Source: Typhlomys cinereus (Eukaryota; Chordata; Mammalia; Rodentia; Platacanthomyidae). From it: a stretch of 64,000 nucleotides of DNA. The DNA is taken from the NCBI GenBank assembly GCA_023101885.1, contig JALPQD010000125.1, positions 4,881,140-4,945,139 of the forward strand, written 5' to 3'. A program made the position numbers and the translations under genes. Below are positions 11,626 through 21,983 of the stretch, one piece after another (position 1 is the stretch's first letter; every line of letters starts with the position of its first letter). Under the pieces are notes generated by a model. It was not told the origin of the DNA. It searched no databases and saw only the letters and a list, made by a program, of their open reading frames with translations.

Positions 11626-12099
11626 TCTGCAGCCAAGTGATGTGAATGGCTCTGCTGGGAAATAGCAGCATTCTTCTCTCATAGAACTCTCAACAGCACA
11701 CCTTTAAGGATTCCTTACTTCAAAATATGAGGAGTCACCATGGAGTTAAAATGAGAGAGAGGCCAAGTAGTAATTAACACATTAACCACTGGGGCACATC
11801 AAGTTATTTATGTTTTCATGTTTTCGTAAGTCATCTTACTTGAATTTTTACTTACTTGGTAATATAAACATACTTTATGTTGCTGCATAGAGCCCTGAAA
11901 TGATAATATTTATGTATATTTAATATTCTATTGAATAGATATATCATGACTGATTTAGCTAGTGTCTTGTTATTGATTGCTTCAGCTTTTCATTAATTAC
12001 TGTTTAAGTTATCCTTCTGAATATCTCTTATGTATGATTGTATATACACGCATATGTTGATCTTTATGAATGTATACACGTATGTATGCACGTGTATAT
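11626..12099. other. Unique AT-rich sequence
   Basis: Nothing recognised beyond short TA/TG-rich runs near 12040-12100. Confidence 0.35.
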
Positions 12100-12195
12100 A
12101 CATATAATTTCACTATGTAGGCCTGTAAGTCTATAACTCATGACCCTTTTGCCTCTACAACCTGAATTTTGGCATTGCAGGCATGTTCCACACAC
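12100..12195 (-). mobile_element. B1-type SINE remnant
   Basis: 'tttcactatgtaggcctgta', 'aactcatgacccttttgcct' and 'ggcattgcaggcatgttcca' keep the order of an antisense B1. Degenerate. Confidence 0.5.
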
Positions 12196-13531
12196 TCTGC
12201 TTATGTTTTCATTTCTTAATATATATTTTTGGCAGTATGAAATAATGTTATAAATGTTAGAGTTAAAGAAAATAAGCCACACTGAGAAATGAGGAGACTA
12301 GAGAGAAAATATCCATCTCGGAACTTAGTATCACGAGAAATCAGTTTTGAGGTAACAATTGTTCCAGTTTTCTTTCTAGGACAGAATAAAGATCGATAGA
12401 GATTCTGCATGTGAATATGAATGCCTACTTACCTTCATAAAACATTTCCATCCCTAAATCCAGGAGGCTCGTGTCTCCAAGGAAGGAAGGGCCAAACTCA
12501 GAAATTGTCAACTCTGGCTCCATGTTAAAAGGACTTCATCAAAGAGGATTTCAAAGAAAGCAGACCAACTTTGAGAATCAGTGCTGACATTTCTGCTAAA
12601 GTCCATGACAATGGTTTTGAAAGCCAAGTGGTATTGAGAGAGGACTTCTATAGTATGTCAAAATCCAGGCTTAATAGACTTAATCATTAGACCACATTAC
12701 AGGAGCAGAAAAAATGGCTAGGTAAGATTGTAACGTGAATACTCATTGGAATTCTTGGCCTGACTCAGAAACTGGATCTTTATATGTAGAACTAGGATAA
12801 GAAACATCCTAAGATGTAAGACTGAATAGGTCCCTTGCCTGTGAAAAATAAAACATCTATGGGCTCCTGTGAGAATATCAGCCCCCAGCACAGGACTACT
12901 CATAGGCTGGAGTGACAGTCCAGAGATGAAAGTAGAAGGACGAGTTGGGTGAATTTGACAGAGCTGGGGTTCCCAGGCTTTATGCTAAAGCAAGTAGAAG
13001 AGCCAGAATATTCCTAAGAACCACAGGAGGGCCTCCAAAGCATCAAGAAAGCCAAGGTGCAGCCAGGGGCACATGGTCAGCACCATGGATTCCATCCACA
13101 GCCCCATGTGTGAATATTAGTCCCATTCCTGTCCAAAGTTAAGTATCACATTGGTTCCATGGTTACAACTTGGGAAAGGCTCAGACCAGTAAGCACTTCT
13201 TATCAGTGTCTTCAAAGCACACAAGTTTGACAACCTCATTTTTTTCCACTTACACTGTCACAAGATTTCAGAAGTTGTATTTTGAATATTCCTAGAGATG
13301 CTATTTTGGAGAATAATAAAGGGATAGGAGTACAGCTGTAGGCTTGTAAACATTCTATTGGAGCACACCAATAGGTTTAATTATAGATCGGCATGGAGTT
13401 TGTTATGGAACTGCACTATATACAGTGAGTTTTGGCAGTGGGCCTGTGGAAGATATCTGCTCCTCAACATACAGGCTGGTGATCTCTTCGTTTGACATGT
13501 ATCCATCCTGTTGTTTAGTAACCAGATAATT
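12196..13531. other. Unique sequence
   Basis: No recognised repeats or coding exon. A short plus-strand frame at 12945-13142 has no similarity I recognise. Confidence 0.4.
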
Positions 13532-13690
13532 TTTTTGGGGGGGTGAGGGAGGACTGAGACAGGGTCTCACTGATAGTTCAGGCTGACCATAGACTCCCTG
13601 TGTAACTCAGGCTGGCCTGAGACTTGCAATCCTCCTGCCAGGTGCTGGAGGTGCATGAGCCAGCAGCATGAATGTGCAGTCGTTTTACCT
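13532..13690 (-). mobile_element. B1 SINE
   Basis: Starts with T/G-rich sequence, then 'gagacagggtctcactgata', 'taactcaggctggcctgaga', 'caatcctcctgcc' and 'caggtgctggag'. This is a clear antisense B1 (7SL-derived) layout. Confidence 0.8.
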
Positions 13691-13949
13691 GGCCATAGAA
13701 AGGCTCCCAGGGCTAGGATCCAATCAGTCATAGAAAGATCAAAGAACTTCAGAAATCATGCAGTAGGATGATTTCCTTCAGCTAATCTGCATTTGTTTTT
13801 GCATATTTGAAAATATTTAAGATGAAAATATTAACCCCAGCTGAGAACTGTGAATGTTTTGGCATCTACCCTCTATGGAAGCAAAATTTTCTTTAAACAT
13901 GCTTCCTTTGTCTCCATCTGTTACTTTGAGGTCCAGTTTCTACCATGCT

Positions 13950-14360
13950 GTGTTGTTTGGTATTAATTGTCAATGAGACATCTAGAAGAAAGGCTTCTAG
14001 GCCCTCCTGAGAGGGATTCTCTATGTAAAGACTGGCCACTCGTTTGCCTATGAGGGACGGTCTTGATTACATTAGTTGATGTGGGAAGATCCAATCCAAA
14101 AGGGAGGAAGGCCATTTCCTGAGTCTAGGGTCCTGAACTGTATATAATTGGAAAAGTGAGCTGAGTACTCACAAACATGTATGTACCTGTCTCTTGTTTT
14201 TTTGACTTGCTGTGTGATGTGACCAGTTCTCTTGAATCCTGCTGCTGTAACATTCCCTTCCACGAAGGACTGTCACTTGGAAATGTGAGCTAGAATAAAC
14301 CCTCTATCCCTTAATTACTTTTGTTTGGTATTTGTTATTAGAGCAGCTAGAAAAAAAGCT
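13950..14360 (+). mobile_element. LTR-like repeat ('caacttg' family)
   Basis: Contains 'taattgtcaatgagacatct', 'gattacattagttgatgtgg', 'gtcctgaactgtatataatt', 'gatgtgaccagttctcttga' and a poly(A) signal aataaa near 14294, ending near 'tatttgttattagagcagct'. The same ordered motifs occur at 31866-32245, 53686-54104, 57534-57955 and 58283-58705. The poly(A) signal near the right end suggests an LTR. The family name is not certain. Confidence 0.6.
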
Positions 14361-14529
14361 AAAACACATGCTAATGATCTTAAAAATTAACTGTAAACTT
14401 ACAAAATACGTTAGCTTTAATGTGTAGTGATATACTTATTTTATTCTAACTAATCTAATTTTTGAGTGAAAACATTGTCTCAACTACTCTGGGAACTTTC
14501 AAAGATTTAAGGACATTGTATTATGAAGA

Positions 14530-14544
14530 AACCTTTTCCTTCTT
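14530..14544 (+). repeat. Target-site duplication of L1-1, 3' side
   Basis: aaccttttccttctt, identical to 20650-20664. It lies next to the poly(T) tract that is the minus-strand poly(A) tail. Confidence 0.93.
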
Positions 14545-15552
14545 TTTTTTTTTTTTTTATTATTATTTCAGCTCGTACAAACTTATTAGGTACACCTGTT
14601 CCCTCCCTCCCTCCTCCTCCCCCCGTGACCCCTGTTCCCCTTCCCCACCTCTCTCCCTCCCCATCCCCCAGTGCCTCCCACCCCAATTCCCAGAGAGTCC
14701 TTTCTTGTGCATGACTGATTTTCCTCTGGGCCCTCCTCTCCGATGACGTACAAGGACCCAGTGGCCTTTGCCGAACCCTTACCCGTGTTCCCCTTAGGTA
14801 TAGGAACACTGCTGTGGCTGCCAAGTCTTTGCCTCCAAGGATCTTGGTGCCTTTAGCAGATGCTAGACTTTGTGAGGTCAACAGTGTGTTGGACAATGCG
14901 CAGAGCATGCAAAGTCCAATTATGATTGATTCAGCCCTAACTTGTATAGAGTATCTTACATATCATTGCTCCTCCATCCTTATGCTCTTACACTCTTACC
15001 GCCCCCTCTTCCGCAAATTTCCCTGAGCTTCAAGATGGGGAGAGACTAAGCTGGCCTAGTTCTAGGTGGTTGATATAGAGTCTCTGAAGTTCTGGATTGT
15101 GGTTTGTTGATTTTCTTTTGCAGTTTTGCTGCTCCTGCAATGCCCTTCACTCCATCCTGGAGGGCATTGTATGTTACCCCCTAGCCAGAGACAAAAAGTT
15201 GTTAGAGTCTTGTAATGAAAGCACCTTCAAAGGTAGATGTAATAAAAGTGGGAAACCACAGTGAGACAGGGGTCTATCACCCATTTGCAAAAATTGTTAC
15301 TTTTTATCTGCCAGTCTATATGCCCTCCTCTTCTGGTGAGATCACTCCCCCTCAGTAGTAAATGATCAGGAACAAAAGTCTGTGAACTTAATCAGATGTC
15401 TCATTACTTATTTGGGTCCTTGGTAGAGGCCTATTTTCCCTGCTGTAACATGGTCCCTTCTCTCCTTCTTTCTGGTGTGGCCCTCCTACCCCATCCCTCC
15501 TGTTCATAATCCTTGGAATTCCTGTCTCTAGGTGGGCTGGGTGGGTTTGGTA
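14545..15552 (-). other. L1-1 3'UTR and poly(A) tail
   Basis: Follows the ORF2 stop. It holds a segment shared with 21420-21780 and 33180-33560 (for example 'gcatgcaaagtcc'), a polypurine tract rich in G runs on the minus strand, then gtttgtacgagctgaaataa and an AATAAA-containing A tail. The last ~50 bases differ from the end of L1-2 and of the fragments at 21.1-23.0 kb. Confidence 0.85.
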
Positions 15553-18500
15553 CTAGGAGCCACCTATTAGGGAGTACATACGGCGCTTAATTTTCTGGGT
15601 CTGGGATACTTCACTTAATACAATTATTTCTAATGACATCCATTTCCCGGCAAATTCCAGTAATTCATCATTTTTGATGGCTGAGTAGTACTCCATTGTA
15701 TAGATGTACCACAGTTTCCTTATCCACTCGTCAACTGTTGGACATTTGGGCTGATTCCATGTCTTTGCTATTGTAAACAGTGTGCTGCTATGAACATGGT
15801 CGTGCTTGTGCTATCGAGGCGAACCTCTGCTGTATGGGGGGTTATTCCCAAAAGTGGAATAGCAGGGTCATATGGCATTTCAATCTTTAATTTCTTTAAG
15901 AATCTCCAGACGGCTCGCCAGAGTGGCTGTATGAGCCTGCATTCCCACCAGCAATGTAGGAGAGTTCCCCTCTCTCCACATCCTCTCCAGCATTTGTCGT
16001 TGTTAGTATTGTGGATTTTTGCCATCCTGACCGGGGTGAGATGATATCTCAGGGAAGTTTTGATTTGCATTCCCTGATGGCTAAGAAGTGGAGCATTTTT
16101 TCAGATATTTGTTAGACATTTTAATTTCATCCCTGGTAAAGTTTCTTTTAAGTTCCAGGGCCCATTTTTTAATTGGGCCATTGGTTTCCTTGGTGTTTAG
16201 TTTTCTAAGTTCTTTGTGCACTCTGGACAATAGAGCTCTATCAGATATGTGGTTAGTGAAGATTTTCTCCCATTCTGTGGGTTGCCTTTGTGCTCGTGTT
16301 ACAATCTCTTATCTGAACAGAAGCTCTTTAATTTCACAAGATCCCAACTGTTGAGAGTTGGTAGCAGTGACTGTGCCATTGGATGTCTGTTTAGGAACTG
16401 TTGGCCTAGCCCAATCAGCTCGAGGGAGTTCCCTATCCTTTCAACTATGGTTTTTATAGTCTCTGGCCTGATATCAAGGTCCTTGATCCATTTGGAATTA
16501 AGTCTTGTACATGGTGACAAGTACGGGTCCAGCTTTAATCTTCTGCATGTGGAGATCCAGTTTTGCCAGCACCATTTGTTGAAGATGCTGTTCTTTTTCC
16601 ATTGGATTCTTTGGGCCCCTTTGTCAAAGACCAAATGGCTGTAACTTTGTGGGCTTATATCGGGTCTTCAATCCTTATCCATTGATCTGTGTGTCTATTT
16701 TGGAGCCAATACCAAGCTGTCTTTACAACTATGGATTTGTAGTATAGACTAAGGTTTGGTATGGTTATACCTCCAGCTGTGTTTTTGTTACTCAGGATTG
16801 TTTTTGCTATCCTGGGTCTTTTGTGCCTCCATATGAACTTGAGATTGTTTGGTCAACTTCTTTGAAGAATTGCTTTGGGATTTTGATTGGTATAGCATTG
16901 AATCTGTATATTGCCTTTGGTAGGATGGTCATTTTCACGATGTTGATTCTGCCAATCCAGGAACAAGGGAGGTCTTTCCACCTTCTGGTGTCTTCGGCTA
17001 TTTCTTTCTTTAGGGTTTTAAAGTTTCATTGTAAAGGTCTTTTACCTCCTTAGTTAGGTTTATACCAAGGTATTTCATTTTTTTAGGGGCTATAATAAAT
17101 GGTATTGTTTCTCTCAAGGCTTTTTCACTTCTTTCATTCTGGGCATATAGGAAGGCCTCTGATTTTTGCACATTTATTTTGTATCCTGCCACCCTGCTGA
17201 ACTTCTCAATTAGTTCCAGGAGCTTCCTGGTGGAGTTTTTGGGATCCCTCAGGTATAAGATCATGTCATCTGCAAATAGGGATAGCTTGACTTCTTCCTT
17301 GCCGATTTGAATCCCTCTTATGTCCCTTTCTTGTCTTATGGCTTCAGCTAAGACTTCAAGTACAATATTGAATAGAAGTGGGGAGAGTGGACAGCCTTGT
17401 CTAGTTCCTGATCGAAGTGGGAATGCTTCCAATTGTTCCCCATTGAGCATAATCCTTGCTGTGGGCTTGTTGTATATGGCTTTTATTATATTGATAAAGG
17501 TTCCTTCCATTCCTACTGTCTCTAGCGTTTTGATCATAAAAGGCTGTTGGATCTTGTCAAAAGCTTTTTTCTGCATCTATCGAGAGTATCATGTGGTCTT
17601 GGACTTTGGACTGGTTTACATGATGAATTACATTTATTGATTTGCGTATGTTGAACCAACCTTGTGTGCCAGGGATGAAGCCTACTTGGTCCCCATGAAT
17701 GATCTTTTAATATGTTTTTGAATCCGATTTGCTAAGACTTTGTTGAGAATCTTTGCGTCTGTGTTCATCAGGGAGATCGGCCTATAGTTTTCTTTTTTAA
17801 GTGAATCTTTATTAGGTTTTCGGATTGAAACGATATTAGCTTCATAGAAGGAATTTGGTAGTGTTCCTTCCTTTGCTATTTGATGGAACAGTTTTAAGGA
17901 GTATTGGTATTATTAACTCCTTAAATGTCTGGTAGAACTCTGTGCTGAATCCATCTGGTCCAGGACATTTTTTGGTGGGAAGATTCGAGATTACTTCCTC
18001 AATTTCCTTATAAGTTATAGGACTATTTAAATAATTCACAACTTCCTGATTCAATTTAGGTAAGTTGTGTTTACTTAGAAATTCATCCATCTCTTTTGTG
18101 TTGTCAAACTTCACAGAGTATAAGTTTTTGAAATATGATGTTATAATTCTCTGGATTTCTTGGGTATCAGTAGTGATAACCCCATGTTCATTTCTAATTT
18201 TGTTAATTTGGGTTTTCTCTCTCTTGCTTTTGGTTAGTTTCGCTAGGGGTGTATCAATCTTATTGATTTTTTCAAAGAACCAGCTTTTTGACTGGTTGAT
18301 TTTTTCTATCGTTTTCTTAATCTCGATTTCAGATATTTCTCCCCTTATTTTGCTAATCTCCTCTCTTCTACTACTTTTGGGATCAGATTGCTCTAGCTTC
18401 TCTAAAGCTTTAAGCTGCATTGTTAAGTTGTTTATTTCTGACGTTTCCATTTTTTTGACGTAGGCATTAAGAGCTATGAACTTACCTCTTAGAACAGCTT

Positions 18501-19372
18501 TCATTGTGTCCCAGAGATTTTGGTAAGTTGTATTTTCGTTATCATTCACTTTCAGGAAATCTTGAATTTCCTTTTAATTTCTTCTTGAATCCATGTCTCA
18601 TTCAGCATCATATTGTTAAGTTTCCAGGAGTTAGTGCATTTTCTCTTCTTTGATGTGTTGTGGATGTCCAGCTTTAGGCCGTGATGGTCTGATAGGGCAC
18701 AGGTTAGAATTTCAACTTTCTTGTATATGTGTAGATTCATTTTGTGGCCCAATATGTGATCTATTTTGGAGAAAGTTCCGTGTGCTGCTGAGAAAAATGT
18801 GTATTCTTTGGTGTGTGGGTGAAAAGTTCGATAGAGATCTGTAAGGTCCATTTCTTTAAGGGTTTGATTAAGTTCCAAAGTGTCTCTGTTAAGCTTTTGA
18901 CCTGTTGATCTATCCCATGTTGAGAGGGCGGTGTTGAAGTCCCCAAGAATTATCGTTTGGGGGTTGATTTCTTGCTTTAGACGCTGTAGGGTTTTCTTAA
19001 TGAATGTGGAGGGGCCCGTATTGGGTGCATATATGTTCAGGATTGTGAGGTCTTCCTGGTGAATTGTGCCTGTGACTAAAATGTAGTATCCATCCGTGTC
19101 TCTTATAATTTTCTTTGGTTTGAAATCCACTTTGTCTGATAGCATAATGGCTACCCCTGCCTGTTTTCTGCTTCCATTTGCTTGTAGAATTGTTGACCAG
19201 CCTTTTATTTTAGAGCGTGCCTATCTTTGTGGTGAGATGGGTTTCCTGCAGGCAGCAGATTGATGGATTGTGATTTTTAATCCATGTTTGTAATCTGTGT
19301 CTCTTGATCGGTGAATTAATTCCATTAACATTTAGTGTTATAATGGAGAAAACTATTGTTAATTCCAGACAT
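15553..19372 (-). pseudogene. ORF2p-like: L1-1 ORF2 (endonuclease/reverse transcriptase), frameshifted
   Basis: ORF2p nicks DNA and reverse transcribes L1 RNA at the nick. Here the start is at 19370-19372 (MSGIN..). In order along the gene: an AP-type endonuclease with LGDFN and a SDHH motif (18552-19145), a reverse transcriptase with the catalytic FADD at 17265-17276, and the C-terminal cysteine motif [18 protein letters not shown] near 15960-16020, ending at a stop at 15553-15555. The span of 3820 bp is about the usual 1270-1280 codons but is not a multiple of three. Single-base breaks are visible against L1-2: an extra T near 19355, a missing T near 19225, and one extra T at 17565-17570 that disrupts reverse transcriptase motif A. 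The pieces that stay open are 15768-16070, 16299-16634, 17010-17576, 17842-18549 and 18552-19145. No intact protein can be made. Confidence 0.93.
17265..17276 (-). other. Reverse transcriptase FADD active site (L1-1)
   Basis: The minus strand encodes [11 protein letters not shown] around here. The two aspartates are the metal-binding pair of the L1 reverse transcriptase. The local frame is open although the gene is broken elsewhere. Confidence 0.93.
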
Positions 19373-19391
19373 TTATTATGTTTAGTAGCTT

Positions 19392-20491
19392 TTATAAGTA
19401 TATTGCTTCTTTTTTAATGATGTTATACTTGTCTTCTGTTCTCCTGGGTATGCCTGTTTTTTCTTCACGCTTGAGTATCATTTCTAGCAGTTTTTGAAGG
19501 CCTGGTTTGGTCGCCATGTATCCCTTAAAGTTGTCTTTGTGCTGGAAAATTTTTCTTTCTCCCTCGATCATGGACTGATAGTTTCGCAGGGTAAATCAGC
19601 CTGGGTTGACATTTTTGCTCATTCAATACTTGAAGTATGTCTCTCCAAGCTCTTCTTGCTTTTACTGTTCGACTGAGAAGTCATTTGTTATTTTAATAGG
19701 TTTGCCTTTGAAAGTGACTTGTTTTTTCTCCCTTGAAGCTCTCAGCACCAGTTCTTTATCTTGAATGTGGAGTGTTTTAACTATTATTTGCCGCGGCGTT
19801 TTTCTATTTTGGTCGTATCTGTTTGGGGTGCGGAATGCCTCTTGTATATGGATGGGCCTCTCTTTTTTAGATGAGGAAAGTTTTCCTTGATGATCGTTTG
19901 AAAAATTTCCTCGGGGGTGGTATTTTGGGATTCTTGCTCTGGTATTCCATGAATACGCATGTTAGGCTTCTTCAGGGTGTCCCATATCTCTTGGATATTT
20001 CTCTCAAGTATCTTTTTGGCTTTAACAACCTCTTCCATTGAGCTGGTTAGTACTCCCACTTTATCTTCAAGGTCTGAAATTCTGTTTTCTGCTTCGTTAG
20101 TTCTGTTGGTAAGACTCTCTGTGGCGTTTTGGGTTGAAGATAACTTGTCTTTTAGCTCAGTTTTAAACTCTGCTTGAGTTTGTTTTAACTGCTCTATGCC
20201 ACTTTTTGTTTCTTGCACTGTTTTTCTCAACTCCTCCAGATGTCTGTTGTGTTCCTCTTCAAAGCGATTGATTCGATTATTTAATTCCTCCCTGATTTCC
20301 TCTTTCATAGTATTGAACATGGTAATGATCATATTTTGAAAGTCTTTATCCTGGGTGGGGCTTTCTTGGCCTTTTTCCATGGGTTTGTTCTTGTTGGAGT
20401 CTAACATTATGGGATTAATTTCTTCAGTGGGAAATTTGTTTACTTGATTGTTGCTTCTCATGGATTTGCACTTTGACTTTGGCATTGTCAT
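19392..20491 (-). pseudogene. ORF1p-like: L1-1 ORF1 (RNA-binding protein), frameshifted
   Basis: ORF1p is the trimeric nucleic-acid chaperone that packages L1 RNA with ORF2p. The frame starts at 20491 (MTMPKSKCK; a second ATG lies two codons later). It has a basic N-terminus, a long Glu/Lys/Leu-rich coiled coil at about residues 55-165 and the start of the RNA-recognition domain (MRIHGIPEQE, about residue 178). It then loses frame near 19858-19870, where the aligned L1-2 sequence has one more base, and stops at 19784. Downstream, out of frame, the conserved C-terminal domain is still visible (KGYMATKPGLQKLLE near 19480-19530). The stop at 19392 is the first in that frame; the alignment with L1-2 suggests a somewhat earlier native end, so this boundary is uncertain. 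Confidence 0.9.
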
Positions 20492-20649
20492 TTTAACTCT
20501 TAGGATCTCTCAATTTCACTAAACTGAATTATTTGGCCTGTGGTCCTGGTGGGCGGGGCGGGCGGAGACTTACCTAGGTCGTGGAGTGAGGCCCGGTTGG
20601 ACCGCGCGTGCGTCCCGACCGGTGGAGCGGGTTAGGGTGCAAAAAAGGC
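20492..20649 (-). promoter_or_regulatory. L1-1 5'UTR: short CpG-rich promoter region
   Basis: About 158 bp upstream of ORF1, with a dense cluster of CpG sites at 20550-20635 in an otherwise CpG-poor window. L1 5'UTRs carry the internal RNA polymerase II promoter. There are no tandem monomers of the mouse type. Either the element is 5'-truncated inside its 5'UTR or this lineage has a short one. A consensus splice donor AGGTAAGT lies at 20568-20575 on the minus strand. Confidence 0.7.
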
Positions 20650-20664
20650 AACCTTTTCCTTCTT
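20650..20664 (+). repeat. Target-site duplication of L1-1, 5' side
   Basis: Exact 15-bp partner of 14530-14544. Confidence 0.93.
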
Positions 20665-21087
20665 AATCCCTAACAGGTTGCAAACATCTATGGCCTCACA
20701 GTGGCTTCCTATTATTGTCTACAATGTTTTATGCACTTTAGATTAGAAACTTCTGACCTTAAATCCCCTACCATATACTTTAGGGTTAGAGCTGAAGTCT
20801 AATGCACAGCCTGTGACCACCCAGTGCTGGGTCACTCAACAGGCTATATCAGTGATTACTCAAGTGCAATAGGAACTTGGCAACTTGAAAGGTTAAGCCA
20901 TGGGACCTCTCCATCATCTCCCAGGGGTCTTCCCACCCTCCTTCCCCACCTAATTATAAAGCATGTGCCAGCATAACAGCTGGATGGTAGATGAAAGGCA
21001 ATTGTGCAGGCATGACATTCAACCTTTCTGAAGTATTGACAGGAGAGTTTGGCGCAGTTCTCAAAAAAGCTAGAATGCTCTTTTCTT
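20665..21087. other. Unique sequence between two L1 insertions
   Basis: No repeat recognised. It is the original DNA continuous with the sequence left of 14530 before L1-1 landed. Confidence 0.5.
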
Positions 21088-21103
21088 GAAAGTCAGTGTT
21101 GTT
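21088..21103 (+). repeat. Target-site duplication, left copy
   Basis: gaaagtcagtgttgtt, exact match at 21930-21945. Confidence 0.93.
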
Positions 21104-21929
21104 CACAGACGTTCTTTCCTGATCTCACCAGAAGGGGAGGGCATATAGTCTAGCAGATAAAAAAGTAATCATTTTACAAATGGGTCATGGACCCCTCCCT
21201 CACTGAGGTTTCCTACTTTTATTACATCTACCCTTGAATGTGCTATTATAACAAGACTCCAGTTTAACAGCTTTTTGTCTCTGGCCAGGGGGTGACATAC
21301 AGTGCCCAGCAGGATGGAGTGAAGGGCATTGCAGGAGCAGCAAAACTGCAAAAGAAAATCAACCAACCACAATCCAGAACTTCAGAGACTCTATATCAAT
21401 CACATAGAACTAGGCCAGCCTAATCTCTCCCCATCCTGAAGCTCAGGGACATTTGCGGAAGAGGGGGCGGTAAGACTGTAAGAGCAAAAGGATGGGAGGA
21501 ACAACGATTTGCAAGATTCTCAACAATAGTTGGGGCCAAAGCAATCATAATGGGACTTTGCATGCCCTGCGCAATGTCCAGCGCACTGTTGCCCTCATAA
21601 AGTCTAGCATCTGTTAAGGGCACCGAGATCCCTGGAGGCAAGGGATCGACAGCCATAGTAGTGCTCCTATGCTTAAGGGGAACAAGAGAAAGGGCTTATG
21701 GGAATGCCACTGGGTCCTTATATGTCATCGGAGAGGAGGACCCAGTGGAGAGTCAGGCGTACACAATAAAGGACTCTCTGGGAATTGGGGGGGAGGCACT
21801 GGGGGATGGGGAGGGAAGGGAGAGGGAGGAGGGAAGGGAGGGGGAGGAGGGGACTCGGGAGAGGAGGGGGGAGGGAGGGAACTGGTAAAAAATTTTAAAA
21901 TATATAATTACATTTTTAATAAAAAAAAA
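21104..21929 (+). mobile_element. L1: 5'-truncated LINE-1, 3'UTR only (copy a)
   Basis: 826 bp of L1 3'UTR in plus orientation, truncated just inside the 3'UTR and closely similar to the reverse complement of 33036-33870. A G-rich polypurine tract (21786-21888) is followed by a short unusual AT-rich terminus, AATAAA at 21918 and an A tail. An exact 16-bp target duplication proves a single L1-type insertion. Confidence 0.95.
21786..21888 (+). repeat. G-rich polypurine tract of L1 3'UTR
   Basis: Nearly pure purine with many runs of three to seven G, a feature typical of L1 3'UTRs and able in principle to fold as G-quadruplexes. Confidence 0.85.
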
Positions 21930-21945
21930 GAAAGTCAGTGTTGTT
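21930..21945 (+). repeat. Target-site duplication, right copy
   Basis: Partner of 21088-21103, directly after the A tail. Confidence 0.93.
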
Positions 21946-21970
21946 GTAAAAGAACCCAGACTAGCCATAT

Positions 21971-21983
21971 AAGAATAATTCTG
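21971..21983 (+). repeat. Target-site duplication, left copy
   Basis: aagaataattctg, exact match at 22958-22970. Confidence 0.9.

Larger units (their letters stand above)
14545..20649 (-). mobile_element. L1: LINE-1 element L1-1, nearly full length
   Basis: About 6.1 kb in minus orientation: short CpG-rich 5'UTR (20492-20649), ORF1 (19392-20491), ORF2 (15553-19372), 3'UTR with a polypurine tract (14598-14695, seen as pyrimidines) and poly(A) (about 14545-14560). It is flanked by an exact 15-bp duplication. On the element's strand the insertion point reads att/AAGAAG, a good L1 endonuclease site. Both ORFs carry frameshifts, so it cannot move itself. The perfect duplication and retained CpGs point to a fairly recent insertion. 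Confidence 0.96.

Noticed and set aside
13950..14360. Processed pseudogene because of the aataaa near its right end
   Set aside because: The same sequence layout recurs at four or more other places here, so it is an interspersed repeat.
16088..18463. Plus-strand open frames opposite the L1 ORF2 (for example 16088-16354, 16249-16644, 18065-18463 and their counterparts at 34798-36918)
   Set aside because: They are antisense shadows of ORF2 codons and recur in both L1 copies for that reason.
20540..20640. CpG-dense patch as a host gene promoter or CpG island
   Set aside because: It lies inside the L1 target-site duplications directly upstream of L1 ORF1, so it is the element's own 5'UTR.
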